Positions 1 to 11,875 of a DNA stretch of 64,000 nucleotides are shown here, in pieces; position 1 is the stretch's first letter; each line of letters starts with the position of its first letter. The notes beneath the pieces were generated by a model that was not told the origin of the DNA, ran no database searches, and saw only the letters and a list, made by a program, of their open reading frames with translations. The DNA is taken from contig NC_135561.1 of NCBI RefSeq assembly GCF_964340395.1, positions 1,721,501 to 1,785,500 on the forward strand. The letters are read 5' to 3'. Both the position numbers and the translations under genes were made by a program. This DNA comes from Glandiceps talaboti. Its lineage: Eukaryota > Hemichordata > Enteropneusta > Spengelidae.

Positions 1-1812
1 GGTTTGGGATAGGATTAGCTTTAAGTTCAATGAATTCACCACATGCATCATGCTATTTATTGATCAGCAAACACAGCAGTTTTTAACTGTTATTTGAACT
101 CGTCATTTGTGTTTGAATCAATTTGTCATCCTCGCAAGATAAAAACTTGTTGAATGAAATCGGAATGTATTGAAGGAGGCCATAAAACATTGAATATAAA
201 ATACTGGTATTAATGTCAATGCCATACGTACTATACAGAGTATAATACCACAAACAGTTCTACACCATCGGTAGAATTAGAAATTGGTTTATGTTGCATT
301 CTGTCAACATTTGCTAAATTTGTGAAGACTAATTTTTATAGAATGAGTCGAGTGGTAATAACTGCATGTAATGAATCTCTCATGGATTATGCCTTGTACT
401 GAGATACCCTAAGCAATAAGATACGTTTCACAGATTCTAAATAAACAAGACTACAAAGAAAAAAATTATCCCAAAAATTATATATGCTGTGAAATAACAA
501 TATTTAATAAAATTCAATTGGCGTTTAGTATTACAATATTAAAGTAAGACCATGTATATTTTACATATAAAGTTACGTCAATATATGCTTTGGTTGAGGG
601 GTCATTTTGGAAAGTGTGATTTTCCGGGTTGCCAGTTTGAGAAAATCCATGTTCAACTCGAAAACACCACCCCGTCCCCATATTCAGTTAAAAATGGCCG
701 CCCCTAAAGGTTTCATTCGCAACGCTATATATATACATCACGGAAATTTTTTAAAAATATTAACAAAATCTCGACTATTAACTGATTTATATAACGCTGT
801 CTTTAAAAACAAAAAACAAAACCTGCGTCCCTGTTTCAGCATATATACATATGTAGTCTGTGTTACAATATTTCATCACATTGAACAAAAATTGTTCATA
901 TGATCCGTGTAAATGTATTTATTGAATAGCTATATAACACATGCATATTTCAATGACAATAAAGTGTATACAACGATTTTGTTGATACCAGATGTGAGGA
1001 AAAGGCTGTACGAATGTCATTTTTTCTTCCAATTGTCAGATACCTATTCATTTAACAAGCTTTAGTTCTGACTGTATTGTTTAGTTTGCCAAAAGAAATA
1101 TGATTTATGAGTACCATATTTCCTGGTCTGTTTTGCTATTTTTACATACTATATTGTTGATATTTTGCAAAATTTGTTTGGGTTGGTGGCCTTACACACG
1201 AATCCTTTCAGAATAGTCTACTCACTCAAATGTGTTGTTTAAAACGAATCATTCCGACGTCGCCCGCCTCGAGTGAGTAGACGCCGATTATTTCACCGTT
1301 TTTATTTCTCGCATAATATGTAAGAGGTATGCATTTTACCTTTTTTTATTAAGACTTTAATTATACACTTTTCAAAACAAAATTGGGTAGATTTTAACGA
1401 GTTGATTATTATTGCTAATTAGCTGGTCATACATGTATCTATAACTAGTCTATCTACACGACGAGACGTTATATGATCACTATATATAGTGTTGTCAAAT
1501 TTGAAAATGGAAAACCGATATAAAATTGTACCCTTTGACACAATGAAAAGACCTTTCTTAAAACTGCATTGAAGTCTGCTTCTATTCTACACAATCTTAT
1601 TTTTTTTTAATTTAAAGTTTGTTCAGCATATTGCATAGAAGTTTTGGGTAAGGAGTGCTATCTACATACCACTATAACCTGTACGTAGAAACAGTGCAAA
1701 TAGTTAGTATTTTTGCGATGGAGTTTCACATATATTTTGATAATTAGAATTATCATAGGTTTAGAAAAAGCCTCGCTTTCATTTCATTTCAGTCCTCGGG
1801 TCGAAAAGAGAA
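1..1812. other. Intergenic, upstream of LDLa/ZP gene
   Basis: I see no convincing coding exon here. Open frames near 607-903 are short and of AT-biased composition without recognisable motifs. A small inverted repeat lies at about 1213-1280, where a gtctactcactc motif is matched by gagtgagtagac around a CpG-bearing loop. The promoter of the gene starting at 1813 is presumably in the last few hundred bases, but I cannot pick a TATA box or start site with confidence. Confidence 0.5.
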
Positions 1813-1869
1813 ATGTTCAGGGTGTTATTATTCCTGGCCGTCGTTATTTCAGCAACAGTCTCCATTAAG
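1813..1869 (+). CDS. ZP-C gene exon 1: signal peptide
   Basis: The ATG at 1813 opens 19 codons reading MFRVLLFLAVVISATVSIK. This is a short basic start, a hydrophobic core (LLFLAVVI) and small residues near a likely cleavage after the ATVS stretch: a typical secretory signal peptide. The exon stops at a clean donor, AAG followed by gtaggt, in phase 0, and the next exon continues in frame. The ATG context (gagaaATG) is acceptable. The targeting role follows from composition; that it belongs with the LDLa/ZP exons is inferred from position and strand. Confidence 0.65.
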
Positions 1870-4384
1870 GTAGGTACATTCGGTTTTTATATTATCCATA
1901 CATTTTTTTAAAGGAAATTATGAAATAAAAACTGGATAACAGAATTGGTACTCTGAAACGTCACAGCGAAATAATTCGTTGCGTTCTTTCACCGTACAGT
2001 GATGTGTATAACTGTGACCCGTGACCGAAAAGATTCGTGCAACGTGTCGACTTTTTCTCCATTGGAGCTATTGAACTATTTACTTGTATATTATTACGAA
2101 GCTAGCAGATCGTCGTGTGGAACTTGATCAGTTGTCGTCTTTACGACAGCGGACAATGTTTTGCAAAAGCTTGAAATTATCTGACTTGCGAGAATCTCGG
2201 CGTTACGACGAAAGGTGTTTTTCATTGACCGACTCGGCGTTATTGGAGTTGACGTTTATTACTCTCTTCTCATTGATTTAATATACAGCAAAATAAATTT
2301 TACTAAACCAAATGAAAACAATGAATTGTTCTTACGTCAATGTCACCCCGCTTCATATAATATCAAATCACAGATTTTCATAAGACTCTAAAAAATGTTA
2401 AACTACGTGTTTAGGCTCTACACGAAGATGTTGTAAACCAAACAATTACATTCAGATTTAGTTGCAATGTTGAAAAATAATTTTTAACAAAAAGTTTCCG
2501 ATTTCATAAAATCTCAACTAAACTTGAGAGGGAATATCCCTTTCTCATGAAATGTATATTCTTACAAATACAGCATTAGTCCATACATTATGGCAGCAAT
2601 TTCAAGATGGCTACCAACTCGTGTTCGAGATTATCATTTGCCATATTGGCAGGTTCAGTTGATGTATATTTGTCGTGACGCCTGCCTACAGGTTAGTCAT
2701 CGAACTAGTTATATAAAGGCTAGTGGCTGAAAGGCGTAGGTCTAGAGTGTTTCATTGGTATAAATGTAAAAAAAACAGCTAAAAATCTTATTATGCGCAT
2801 AGTCTCAACAAGCAAAGCTCTGGGCGTAGAGATGAGGTAGTTTACACAATTGAACACACATACACTATACATATGACATGTACAACCCGAGAGGCCCGGT
2901 TTGAAGCTATTCGAAACTGACGGAAGGATATTTAAGAAACTTGGAGTGGCTGTGGTTGAAATGAAGATTGTAATATAAGCTCTCCCATTTAAGGTCAAAA
3001 TTACTATGTTTTATCATCATCATCATCGTCATCATCATGTTTGTCGTAGTCCTCATTGTTAATAGCAATAGATGGCGTCGCCCCTCTTGCAGACACTGGC
3101 CAAACTCCTTGAATCCTACAAGCAGTGAAAAGAGTTCAAACAGTCCAGACAGGGAAAGGAGAAGATGTTAATTGTCAATGCAATACATGTCAGAAGATGC
3201 TATCAAAGAATTAAGATTATGCCAATGTAAAATTGTACTGTTTACCAGCCGAATTGTGTGGATATATCTGAATGAAAGGGAAAATGAAGACAACGACTGC
3301 AAAATCCCTTGTTAGTCCTAAGGTTACACGTACTTTTTGTGTTGACACTGAATTCGGGGATATATGCCATGAATACTGCTAAGGAGAAATTGTAGTCGTA
3401 TCGTTTAGGGGACGAGATTCCATGACAACGAAAAAGCAAAGTGTGACTAATTTAATGTTGAAACTATCGTTCCAAAGGGTACAATTACCACCAGATTGAA
3501 ATCTCCTTCCAAGGTTTCCCTGATGGCAGATGATGGAGATGTCATACTTGTCATATCATTGTGTTTTGATTGGCTGTTTATTTGTTTGTTTGTTTGCCTG
3601 TTTGTTTGTTTGTTTTTGTTTAGTGCAACAATAGCGTTTTGCAGTTGAATAATACATTGAGACACCCTGGTTGGAGAGAAATATCTTATCCCCACCCCAA
3701 CGACTGTCTTTTTCAATTATATTTAGTACACGGTTAATTATCAAGGAATTCCAAGAGTTTACCCACAGGGCACATTTCAAGCAATGTTGGGGTACAATGT
3801 ACAAATTCATGCAAGCAGGAGAAAAAAGATCTATCAAGAAATGATGACAAGTGTTCTCCTTGTTTCTTTCCCTTTCAGCTTCACGTTCCAAGCTGTTCAA
3901 TAAAAGCAAATGGGTTGATTTTTAATTACATACGTATATGTGTATTTACTCATACCCAAATACTAAAGTGGTGTTCACTAAGTTTTTGCAAACACTAAAT
4001 GGTGTCTCATTGCATGCTACTGCATCAAAGATCGTGACAAGAGTAGCTATTTAATAGTTCTCTTTACGTTATCATAAAGTTACACCCATCGTCAGTTCAA
4101 TGACGGTATATGTATATTGTTCCATTGTATCTGCCCTTTCCCCTTCCACATTAAAAAATGGCGTCTTCTTCCGTGATCACGTGCGACATCTGTGGATGGA
4201 TTAATTGTTTCATTACTTTTCTCGTTTATTTTACTGTCATGAAAAAAAATTTTTTATCAAGTGGAAATATCTGACTACATTCACAAAATATGCCAAATTT
4301 ATTGCAAAATAATGTATTTGAACTATTGTCCCTGTACCACGTGATATTCCTGTGTTGTGACATATCTTTTTCATCATATTATAG

Positions 4385-4525
4385 AGCCCATTGTTTGTGA
4401 GCACAAGGCATGTTACTCGCTATTCAGGCTTCATCAACGTTAAAAATGTACCTACGAAAGATGATAAAACTGGAGAAAAAGTTCCAGATAAAATAGAAGC
4501 TCAGCCAATGTATGGCAATGAAAGG
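4385..4525 (+). CDS. ZP-C gene exon 2: charged linker
   Basis: Bounded by an acceptor (ttatag) and a donor (AGG then gtaggt), this 141-nt stretch is open in the phase set by exon 1 and gives 47 residues beginning SPLFVSTRHVTRYSGF and ending EAQPMYGNER. It is polar and lysine-rich with no cysteines, so it looks like a linker after the signal peptide and not a folded domain. It ends in phase 0, while the next exon I recognise needs a phase-1 partner, so another exon must lie downstream or this boundary is wrong. Confidence 0.5.
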
Positions 4526-4739
4526 GTAGGTATTTCAAATTCCATTGTGTAAATTGAGATATGTTTATCTAAGAAAGGGAGATTTCGCCTTCATATTAGT
4601 TCTAAAGTCATACCATTAAAATCCACTATATGTGTAACTTTTAACACTATAATTTGATATTCAACACCCACTCAACTACTTCCGGTTTACACCTGTAAAT
4701 GGGCACAAGCTGAATTGATACTCTTTTGGTAGTAGTCTT

Positions 4740-4970
4740 TACTACATATTTTAAAGGTACTCGCAGTGTTGTACCTACTGAAGCATACTTAACCATCACT
4801 TGCAATGGACTTTACTCAAACCTGGTATTAAGATATAACTCATAAATGATCCGGTGATGTAATTTATATAATTAGTATATCGCCCTCTAGTGTCCACTTA
4901 CTGAAGCATACTTAACCATCACTTGCATTTGACTGAACTCAAACCTGGATATAAAACAATCTAATGACGT
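4740..4970 (+). repeat. Two-copy ~115-bp intronic repeat
   Basis: Two copies of a segment containing ctgaagcatacttaaccatc followed by acttgca and aaacctgg lie in the intron after exon 2 of the LDLa/ZP gene. The spacer carries a cgccctctagtg CTCF-like core at 4881-4892. Confidence 0.65.
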
Positions 4971-6110
4971 AACTTATTATATGTATAAAAAATGCAATCA
5001 ACAATTTCAACATTGCCATAAAGACAGTCGTAATATTATAGAAGATATACAGCGACATATACCGGAAGATAAGTATTACGTCATTATACCGGAATTTAAG
5101 TATTACGTCACTTGAGTATAAAGCTTATCAACTCAGCTTGTTGCATTTTAAAAATGGGGGATAGAAGTAAAATTCATTTATTTTAGCAACAAAATGCTAC
5201 TGCAACTTTGCCTTCATGTAAACATTGCACAATACTGAAAGATATTAGTAAAGCACATACGAGTTTATTTTATGATACATTGCTCACCACTCTCCCGATA
5301 ATAATAGTTTGTTCTTTGTTCTTTGTATGGTAAGAAATCTGGGAATGTTGAAACAAGACAAACGGGTATGTTATCTAATTGCTTTCAGACTAATCACACC
5401 AAACTGTGTCTAACTCAAAAGGTTTATATTCATTAAAACAAAGTTACTTCTGTCGAATCGAGAAACATAGAATCAAATTTGGATAGATTCCTAAAGTAAT
5501 TTCTGAATGGAGTCTGATCTTGTCAAGATATATTGTTTATATATATATTACAGGTATTTGGATTTTATCGAATGAAATTAATCCCCAAATATTTATTTCA
5601 TGTCAACCATTACTGCTTAATTTTTTATGTCGTTTATTTCATATTTTTGACATTTTTCTGTCAATGTTGCGAATTTCTTTTGTATCCTTGTAGTACATTA
5701 ATAAATATGAATAAACACAAACACGTCCAAACGCATGTGCATAAGGCCAAATTGTAAAGTCAAATACTATATCCGCAAAACAAGTGTAACAGAATCATAC
5801 TTTTTGTTTGACCCAGCCACCTTTAATTCTGTCTTTAGTATACTTGTATCGATAACTACTATCAACTAATTTATGAATTTGGAGATAAATAGCACCATGT
5901 TAGCTTATTCAACTTTGAAATCTTGCAAAGCAGCTCCATCACATTTCGATGTGTTCTGACATGTTGAAAATTTCCTGCAATGGTATATGGGAAAACCTTT
6001 GATGAGGAGAGCACATTTACTTGACAAGAGGTATGCACTTACATCAAATGACACATTTTTTCACGCATACGATACAGTGAGGTTGACTTTCATCTAGGTG
6101 GCAGTTGTCC

Positions 6111-6215
6111 AGACAACCTTCTTGCGATTACTTTGTGCTTTATGAGGGGACAGTTGTCCTACGGGGGCAATTGTCCGGGGACAGTTGTCCTACGGGGGCA
6201 ATTGTCCGGGGACAG
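6111..6215 (+). repeat. Short tandem repeat, ~40-bp unit
   Basis: Two near-identical units of ggggacagttgtcctacggg plus ggcaattgtcc follow a diverged first copy, about 100 bp before the LDLa exon. The units contain small complementary pairs (gacaGTTGTCC, caATTGTCC). No coding role is seen. Confidence 0.7.
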
Positions 6216-6318
6216 CTGTACTGATACCGTTATAAAGGCATGAATATTAAAGCTGACTGGACTTTTTCCTTTGATAAATAGCATGGAAACAAAATTTATC
6301 TATTTGTTTACTTATTAG

Positions 6319-6432
6319 CTTGTACGGATATGTCTATGTTCCAATGTGACAACGATGAATGTGTGTATGCATTCAAGCAATGTGATTCAATACATGATTG
6401 CAGTGATGGCAGTGATGAATCGAGTTGCAGTG
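6319..6432 (+). CDS. LDL-receptor class A domain exon
   Basis: An acceptor (cttattag) precedes and a donor (GTG then gtaagt) follows an exon encoding one LDLa repeat: six cysteines and the acidic calcium-binding signature seen as DCSDGSDESSC, preceded by CVYAFKQCDSIH. LDLa repeats of about 40 residues fold round a calcium ion and mediate extracellular ligand binding. The exon starts with two bases of a split codon and ends in phase 1, the usual symmetric 1-1 arrangement of shuffled extracellular modules. Only one repeat is visible in this gene. Confidence 0.85.
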
Positions 6433-6735
6433 GTAAGTATAGTTGTACCAGGCTAATATTCATTTCAACTCAAATTAGTGATCAGGTCAAATCACATCGA
6501 GGTTCAAATCTCAGAAAGTACATTCTTAAACATTATAACTATGCAAACAATCGTATAATTACGGAATATACTAAAATCTAATAAACATGGATTATAAAAA
6601 CACAAGTTTAAAATCAAGTAAATAATAATACCGGGTAATAATATAATATGCAACTGGACTTGGGTGTTTGTGTCGACGTTTTTATGTTGTTTTGAAATCT
6701 CTGAAGCCTGATAATCTCATGAAAAGGTGTCGGGG

Positions 6736-6975
6736 TTTGATTGTATACTTAGATGATACGATATAGGATTGTATACTTAGATGATACCATATAGGATTGT
6801 ATACTTAGATGATACGACATAGGATTGTATACTTAGATGATACCATATAGGATTATATACTTAGATGATACCATATAGGATTGTATACTTAGATGATACC
6901 ATATAGGATTATATACTTAGATGATACCATATACGATTGTATACTTAGATGATACCATATACGATTGTATACTTG
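6736..6975 (+). repeat. 28-bp minisatellite, ~8.5 copies
   Basis: Tandem units of 28 bp with core gtatacttagatgatacc are repeated eight times plus a partial copy, ending 50 bp before the acceptor of the first ZP-C exon. Variation between copies is limited to a few positions (gattg/gatta, tacg/tacc), so the expansion is recent. Confidence 0.9.
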
Positions 6976-7025
6976 CTACATACTAACTAACTTACACGTA
7001 TGAAAAACTTTTCTCGTATTTCTAG

Positions 7026-7287
7026 GGTCCGGTCTTATGCTAATTAACTTCGTAGGATTCGGTACCTTCATGCCATCAGGAAAACTCTATAGCAATGATA
7101 CTTTCACTGGTCCTGTAAACCCTACTACTGACTTCCCCATTGAAATCTGTGATGGTACATTGATATATTTTGGTATCGTTGTTGACACAGTTGACGATGG
7201 TCTGGAACTCTTCGCCAAGAACTGCTATATCTCAGAGAGTGAAAATCCGGAGTCGTCTGCAACTACTTATGATTTTATCGTCGATGG
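7026..7287 (+). CDS. ZP-C domain exon, first part
   Basis: After the acceptor tttctag this exon joins the LDLa exon in phase 1 and encodes about 87 residues. The second half carries the ZP-C hallmark: a beta-strand run LIYFGIVVDTVDDGLELF, then the first ZP-C cysteine in KNCYISESENP, then TTYDFIVDG, which matches the family pattern of a Y-x-L/F-I-x-x-G-C segment completed by the next exon. The early part (GTFMPSGKLYSNDTFTG) corresponds to the linker that normally separates ZP-N and ZP-C. It ends GATGG then gtgagt in phase 2. Confidence 0.85.
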
Positions 7288-7320
7288 GTGAGTCTGAGGT
7301 TGTTAAGCATTGGGTTATAC

Positions 7321-7600
7321 TGAATTAAAAGCATTGACAGAAAAGTCCAGTCAGACTTATTTTTGTCTTTAGTACACTTGTATTGATTACTGCTATCAAC
7401 TTAAAGGAAAAGTCCAGTCAGACTTATTTCTACATTTAGTACACTTGCATTGATTACTGCTATCAACTTAAAGGAAAATTCCAGTCAGACTTATTCCTGC
7501 CTTTAGTACACTTGTATTGATTACTGCTATCAACTTAAAGGAAAATTCCAGTCAGATTTATTCCTGCCTTTAGATTATTCGTATAGGTTACTCCTATCTA
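7321..7600 (+). repeat. ~70-bp repeat, four tandem copies, also dispersed
   Basis: Four copies of a unit with aaaggaaaattccagtcag, a pyrimidine-rich middle, and ttgattactgctatcaact lie in the intron between the first two ZP-C exons. Related single copies occur near 5806-5870, 6240-6280 and 7835-7865 and, in inverted orientation, near 13080-13160, so this is a dispersed element and not only a local slip. Confidence 0.75.
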
Positions 7601-8103
7601 CTTACATATGAATTGGGGTTATGAAGTAGCACTCCTTGTATTTGTCAAGACAAATAGATTAAGGTACTTCTGAGGTCAATAAATGAAGTTTTCCCATGAA
7701 CCATTGCGGGAAATCCTTTAAATGGCTGAACACATGTCAAGTGCAGTAGGGGTCAATATAAGATTTGAAATTTCAAGTTACTAAGGTGCTATTTTATCGC
7801 TCTGGGTTATAAGTTAATAGTTGTTATCGTTACAGGTGTATTGGAAAAATTAATCTGACTGGGCAAGTATTAGATGGAAAATATGTACAAAATTACCCTA
7901 AAATCTCTCCTTTTTTACCATATAAGCTATTAACATGCATTTTTTCATGTTATCACATGCATTAAACTCTGTATAAGACTGGATGGTCGACCTGACAAGT
8001 TTTCTCTACACAGCCTGTGAACTCAGTTATTTAAAATAAGTATTTTATAGATACCATACATAGAAGATGATTGGTTGAATAGTCACATGTCTTTATCTTT
8101 CAG

Positions 8104-8290
8104 TTGCCTTGGTGACTCTGTGGTTGTCTTCGAAGTTTCACCCACTGACGAATTGGAGAAACATTTTGGTGTCAGTCTCTATGATATTGTTCAGGGGATG
8201 AACGCAGGCGTTGGACAGGATATAGATCTGTACATCCATTGCTATGCTGTGATATGCATAAAAGAAGAAGTTGGAACACCATGTGACATG
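8104..8290 (+). CDS. ZP-C domain exon, middle part
   Basis: Acceptor tttcag; the first base completes a glycine so that the junction reads IVDG-CLGDSVVVF, the conserved N-G-C-x-x-D-x-x-V region of ZP-C. The exon continues through HFGVSLYDIV to DLYIHCYAVICIKEE, the conserved strand that in ZP proteins reads L-x-C-x-V-x-x-C, and stops after CDM at a donor gtatga. Cysteine count and spacing fit a ZP-C fold. The exon is 187 nt and ends in phase 0. Confidence 0.85.
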
Positions 8291-8773
8291 GTATGATGTA
8301 TTGAAGAGCAATCCTCCTTTCACGATAGCGTACATATTTCAGATAAGATATATTCCAATTTGGAATATGATGATGCTATTGAAAACCGTAAGGATGAGAT
8401 ACAAGTTCACATGGCTAATTTTTCGCAGAAAATGTTTTTGTTGGCCCTGCCATTTGTTTAATTGCCTAGAAACAGGTGAAACCTGCTTATTATGGTCTTT
8501 GTGACGCAATATACATAGTATTAGGCTATCAATTGACGCATTAAAATGGGTCTAAGTTTGAATTCATAGTTTACCTGATAATATTGGTATACCTTTTCAC
8601 TCTTGGTTACTCACTCAAGTTGAAGAACACATCTGTTGGTAACAACAACGGATATGTGTCATATACAATTCGTTTTATTTTGAGCTGCATACTTACAAAT
8701 GAGGGATTTGTAACAGACTAAGTTAATAATATACACATCAAAGCAGCTCTGATTTATCATTCACTATATGCAG

Positions 8774-8877
8774 GGTTGTATGAACACTCGAAAACGAAGG
8801 ACAGTTCCTGATGTAACTAATGAATCCACAAACGCCTACGTATCTACTGGTCCATTCACCGCCACTTTGAAAAAGAG
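8774..8877 (+). CDS. ZP-C exon with furin-type cleavage site
   Basis: The exon follows the acceptor tatgcag in phase 0 and begins GCMNTRKRRTVPDV. CDM-GC across the junction supplies the last ZP-C cysteines. RKRR is a textbook basic furin site placed directly after the ZP-C core, where ZP precursors carry their consensus cleavage site. Downstream residues NESTNAYVSTGPFTATLKK are polar and non-membrane. In the family, cleavage here releases the ectodomain and allows polymerisation. The donor is AGAG then gtaggc (phase 2). Confidence 0.8.
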
Positions 8878-9300
8878 GTAGGCACTACTTTTTTTTCAAA
8901 ACAATTATTTCAGAAATGAGATATTTACATTCTGCAGACACTGTTTATAAATATTAAGTGTAGAGCAACCCCTCACCAAATCATAGACTGGATGGTCGAT
9001 CTGGCAAGCTTTCTCTCAACACAGCCTGCAAACCAGGTATTCAAATTTGGTATTTCCATAGATACCATGCATAGAAACTGGTTGATTCGATACGTCACAG
9101 ATGCCTGTATTATGTTGCTTATGCCAATGCCAACCTACCAGGATGTGACCTAATTGGCCATACATGGAAAGTGACCTTTGTAGAGATAATCTTGAGTGTC
9201 AACAAGTGATATGCTATTGATAATGGTATATTGATTTTCCCTCACTGTTGCAGATAAAGGTGTAGCCAAACATTCTCAACTTGAATTACTTCTTTCACAG

Positions 9301-9460
9301 ACAGTGTGGAGGAAATGCTTGCCATGTCAACTATGTCAAGGCAATAGGTGGTGTTACTACAAACAAAATGAATGTATTACATTTCATAACCTTTGAAGAA
9401 ATTAAAAATCGTCTTCCATGCAGCCATAATGAAAATGACACCGCTTCTACGTACCCCTGA
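9301..9460 (+). CDS. Possible last exon of LDLa/ZP-C gene
   Basis: Following the acceptor ctttcacag, one base completes an arginine and the frame stays open for 52 codons: QCGGNACHVNYVKAIGG, then a stretch through FEEIKNRLPC and a TGA at 9458-9460. An AATAAA string overlaps the stop codon at 9460-9465. No transmembrane helix or GPI-type tail is visible, which would make the product secreted. An internal donor-like GTGGTG after GGCAATAG is an alternative exon end, in which case the true C-terminus lies elsewhere. Confidence 0.4.
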
Positions 9461-10024
9461 ATAAATCTGCACCCCTCAATCATCAGCCCCTTAATGCAAT
9501 TAATATTATAGTCGACGTAAAAGAAATAATTGAAAAACAGCACTTAATAGAATTTCATGTTTATATTTTTACAGATGTATTAATTAAGCAGTGAAATGAT
9601 GATCTGAAATGGATAATATATACAGGACACCGTTTAAAGACAAATTTGAAGACAATTCTTGAAATTCATTACCTTCATAAATATAATAACTTGTAGAAAC
9701 TTAGTTTCAAAAACCAAAATGGCCGCCAGAAGTATACCCTATTCCATGAAAATTTGATATTATTAGTTTTTCTTTTTCATAGAAGTAAGGGATTCAAGGG
9801 ACTATTAATGGTACATAGACATCGTTTGAAAATGCATTACTAAGCTAAGGTTATGTATCGATGATTGAAAGTTTAATGTTCAACAACTGAAAATGGGAAC
9901 ACATTGACACACAGAATGGTACATCAGAACCAATGCAATTAGTAAACCTCTGCACAACGTTAACTCTATAATACTAGTAAAGAATACGGAACTCTAAAAT
10001 ATGCCTATGAATATTTTTATTTCT

Positions 10025-10146
<122 letters not shown>

Positions 10147-10805
10147 TCCATGGCTCACAGTGAATGGCTACATATAGTAATCAAGATAACATACTCACTG
10201 AAATTATGGTTGAGTTTCAACACTCTTTATAGCCTGATATGGCAATAAATGGAACTTAGGATACATATTGAGATTACCCAATGTATGTTTTTCAGAGCTA
10301 CACGAGTTCTCTTCGATGATTTTTGAGACAAATATGTCTTGAACAGATTACATGTTCTTCTGTCTTAGATCTAAGATATAATGGAGACATTGAAGAAGGA
10401 CCAGTTGATTGTTTAGACATGTATCTTTCAAAATCCCAAGTAGAAGAAGAGAACTTGTGCATTGAAATATGATATCACATGTAGAAATTCACCACGATGT
10501 GTCCTGTGCCTTTCTGAATATGAATGTTTAGTGACAAATTTAAAAAACTGGTGACTAAGGTTTCTTTTATTGTATTCTTTTCAAACCAACATTACTAGTA
10601 ACCACATCTTTCTGTAAATTTGAGTTCTTATGGTCAAATACAGCTACACCATCTCATTGTGCCTCAGACCATTACATTTTTGCTGATATACTACAATATA
10701 TCAAAGTTCTCTTGTGAGAATATTGATCGTTTCACGTACAAGGAAACAACAGAGATGATAAACCAACACAAAGAAACTTGACAATCAAGACTGGTGCATT
10801 TCGAA

Positions 10806-10811
10806 TTTATT
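10806..10811 (-). terminator. Candidate poly(A) signal of CARD/DD gene
   Basis: AATAAA on the minus strand, 775 bp downstream of the Death-domain stop codon. It is only one of several such hexamers expected in AT-rich DNA, so the assignment rests on position alone. Confidence 0.2.
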
Positions 10812-11585
10812 GGTAACCAATACTGTTATAACATATCTGATTATATGATTATACATCACTACCATATATTCAGTCGAGTTTCGTAATTGGAATAAAGTAT
10901 GGATGATCCAATATGAAACAAAACTAACTACCACAAAAACATAAGCTGGACACTATCACTATAACAAGTTCGGTTTGTAAATAACACCGTGTATGTTGAT
11001 GGATCATTAGGTGTTATTCCCCAATATTTGTCTTCGTTCAGACAAGGGAAATACGAGGACCTAACCCTTAGGTCACTAGTATTTTTTGGAGAACAACACG
11101 ATTATATCAGCGCCAGTAATGTCAAAGAAAAACCGCGGAAAGGAATGACAATTTTGAAGGTTTTAACTCATATTTTGAACACAGCAGAACGAGTGACGTA
11201 GTTAGAACGACCAGAGTATATATTCCATATTTTTGTTCAGCTTGACTCATACCCGGTATAATCAACCCTATTTCGTTTTCCTCACTGGACAAACAATTAT
11301 ACTGTATTGGTAAATTGCATGAAGTGCAAAATTTTACTATCAAATGCAAGTCATGGAAATCAATATTGTGAAGTGAATACATGTACAATGTTTACATTGA
11401 CAAACAATTCCGACAAAACGAATATGATCAGGATAATGTAGGTGAAACAGTCATATACCCAGGTGCAACCTTTCCTGTATACGTTGTGGCAACGAAAATA
11501 GAAAATGCCCGCTTCTGAGTTCTAATGCCGAGTAGGAGTGTTGCCGTAAACAGGTGTGTGTTGTTGAAAATTCTATACATTTATG

Positions 11586-11875
11586 TTATCTTTGCGACAT
11601 TGGAACACGTCCAATCAGAGCCTCCAAATCTTCGGCCACCATGTTAAGGTCAAGCTTTCTCACTGCGCCAATCAGTGCATCCCATGTTGCCTTTGTACCA
11701 TTTTTCTGTATCCATGATGACAGCATCGTCATTGCCTGTCTGATAATGTCTTCTGGATAACTTTTGACGATTTCATCGAGTTCATCTTCTGATAGTTGAA
11801 GCATCAATCCAACACTGTAAAAATGTGATCCAAGATGGCGGGCTACGAACACTGTGTCTGTCTGTTGTACGGAAC
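11586..11875 (-). CDS. Death domain exon of CRADD-like adaptor
   Basis: After a strong acceptor (ttgacttttag) the exon starts GTTCC, and with the preceding G it reads GSVQQTDTVFVARHLGSHFY. The rest is a six-helix Death domain: VARHLG (helix 1), LMLQLSEDELDEIVKSYPED (helix 2-3, with the conserved acidic and P-x-D/E pattern), IIRQAMTMLSSWIQKNG (helix 4, with W and the K-x-G-x-x-A-T turn), TWDALIGAVRKLDLNMVAED (helix 5-6), then a short tail and TAA. Tryptophans at the expected helix 4 and 5 positions support the call. It is the C-terminal half of the CARD/DD protein. Confidence 0.85.

Larger units (their letters stand above)
1813..9460 (+). other. Gene span: secreted LDLa + ZP-C protein
   Basis: Seven exons with GT..AG borders describe a secreted protein: signal peptide, short charged linker, one LDL-receptor class A repeat, then the C-terminal half of a zona pellucida (ZP) domain ending in a furin-like site. 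Known of the family: ZP modules polymerise into extracellular matrices and are normally ZP-N plus ZP-C, released by furin and anchored by a C-terminal membrane segment. Here I see no ZP-N before ZP-C and no membrane segment after the furin site. The junction from exon 2 (ends in phase 0) to the LDLa exon (needs one preceding base) does not fit, so at least one exon between 4525 and 6319 is missing from the model and could hold further domains. The gene could be an oikosin, uromodulin-like or egg-coat-like protein; I cannot assign an orthologue. Confidence 0.75.

Noticed and set aside
1205-1285. Stem-loop of gtctactcactc and gagtgagtagac considered as a regulatory hairpin
   Set aside because: Arms of about 12 bp with a long loop and no link to a transcript; likely chance or a repeat relic.
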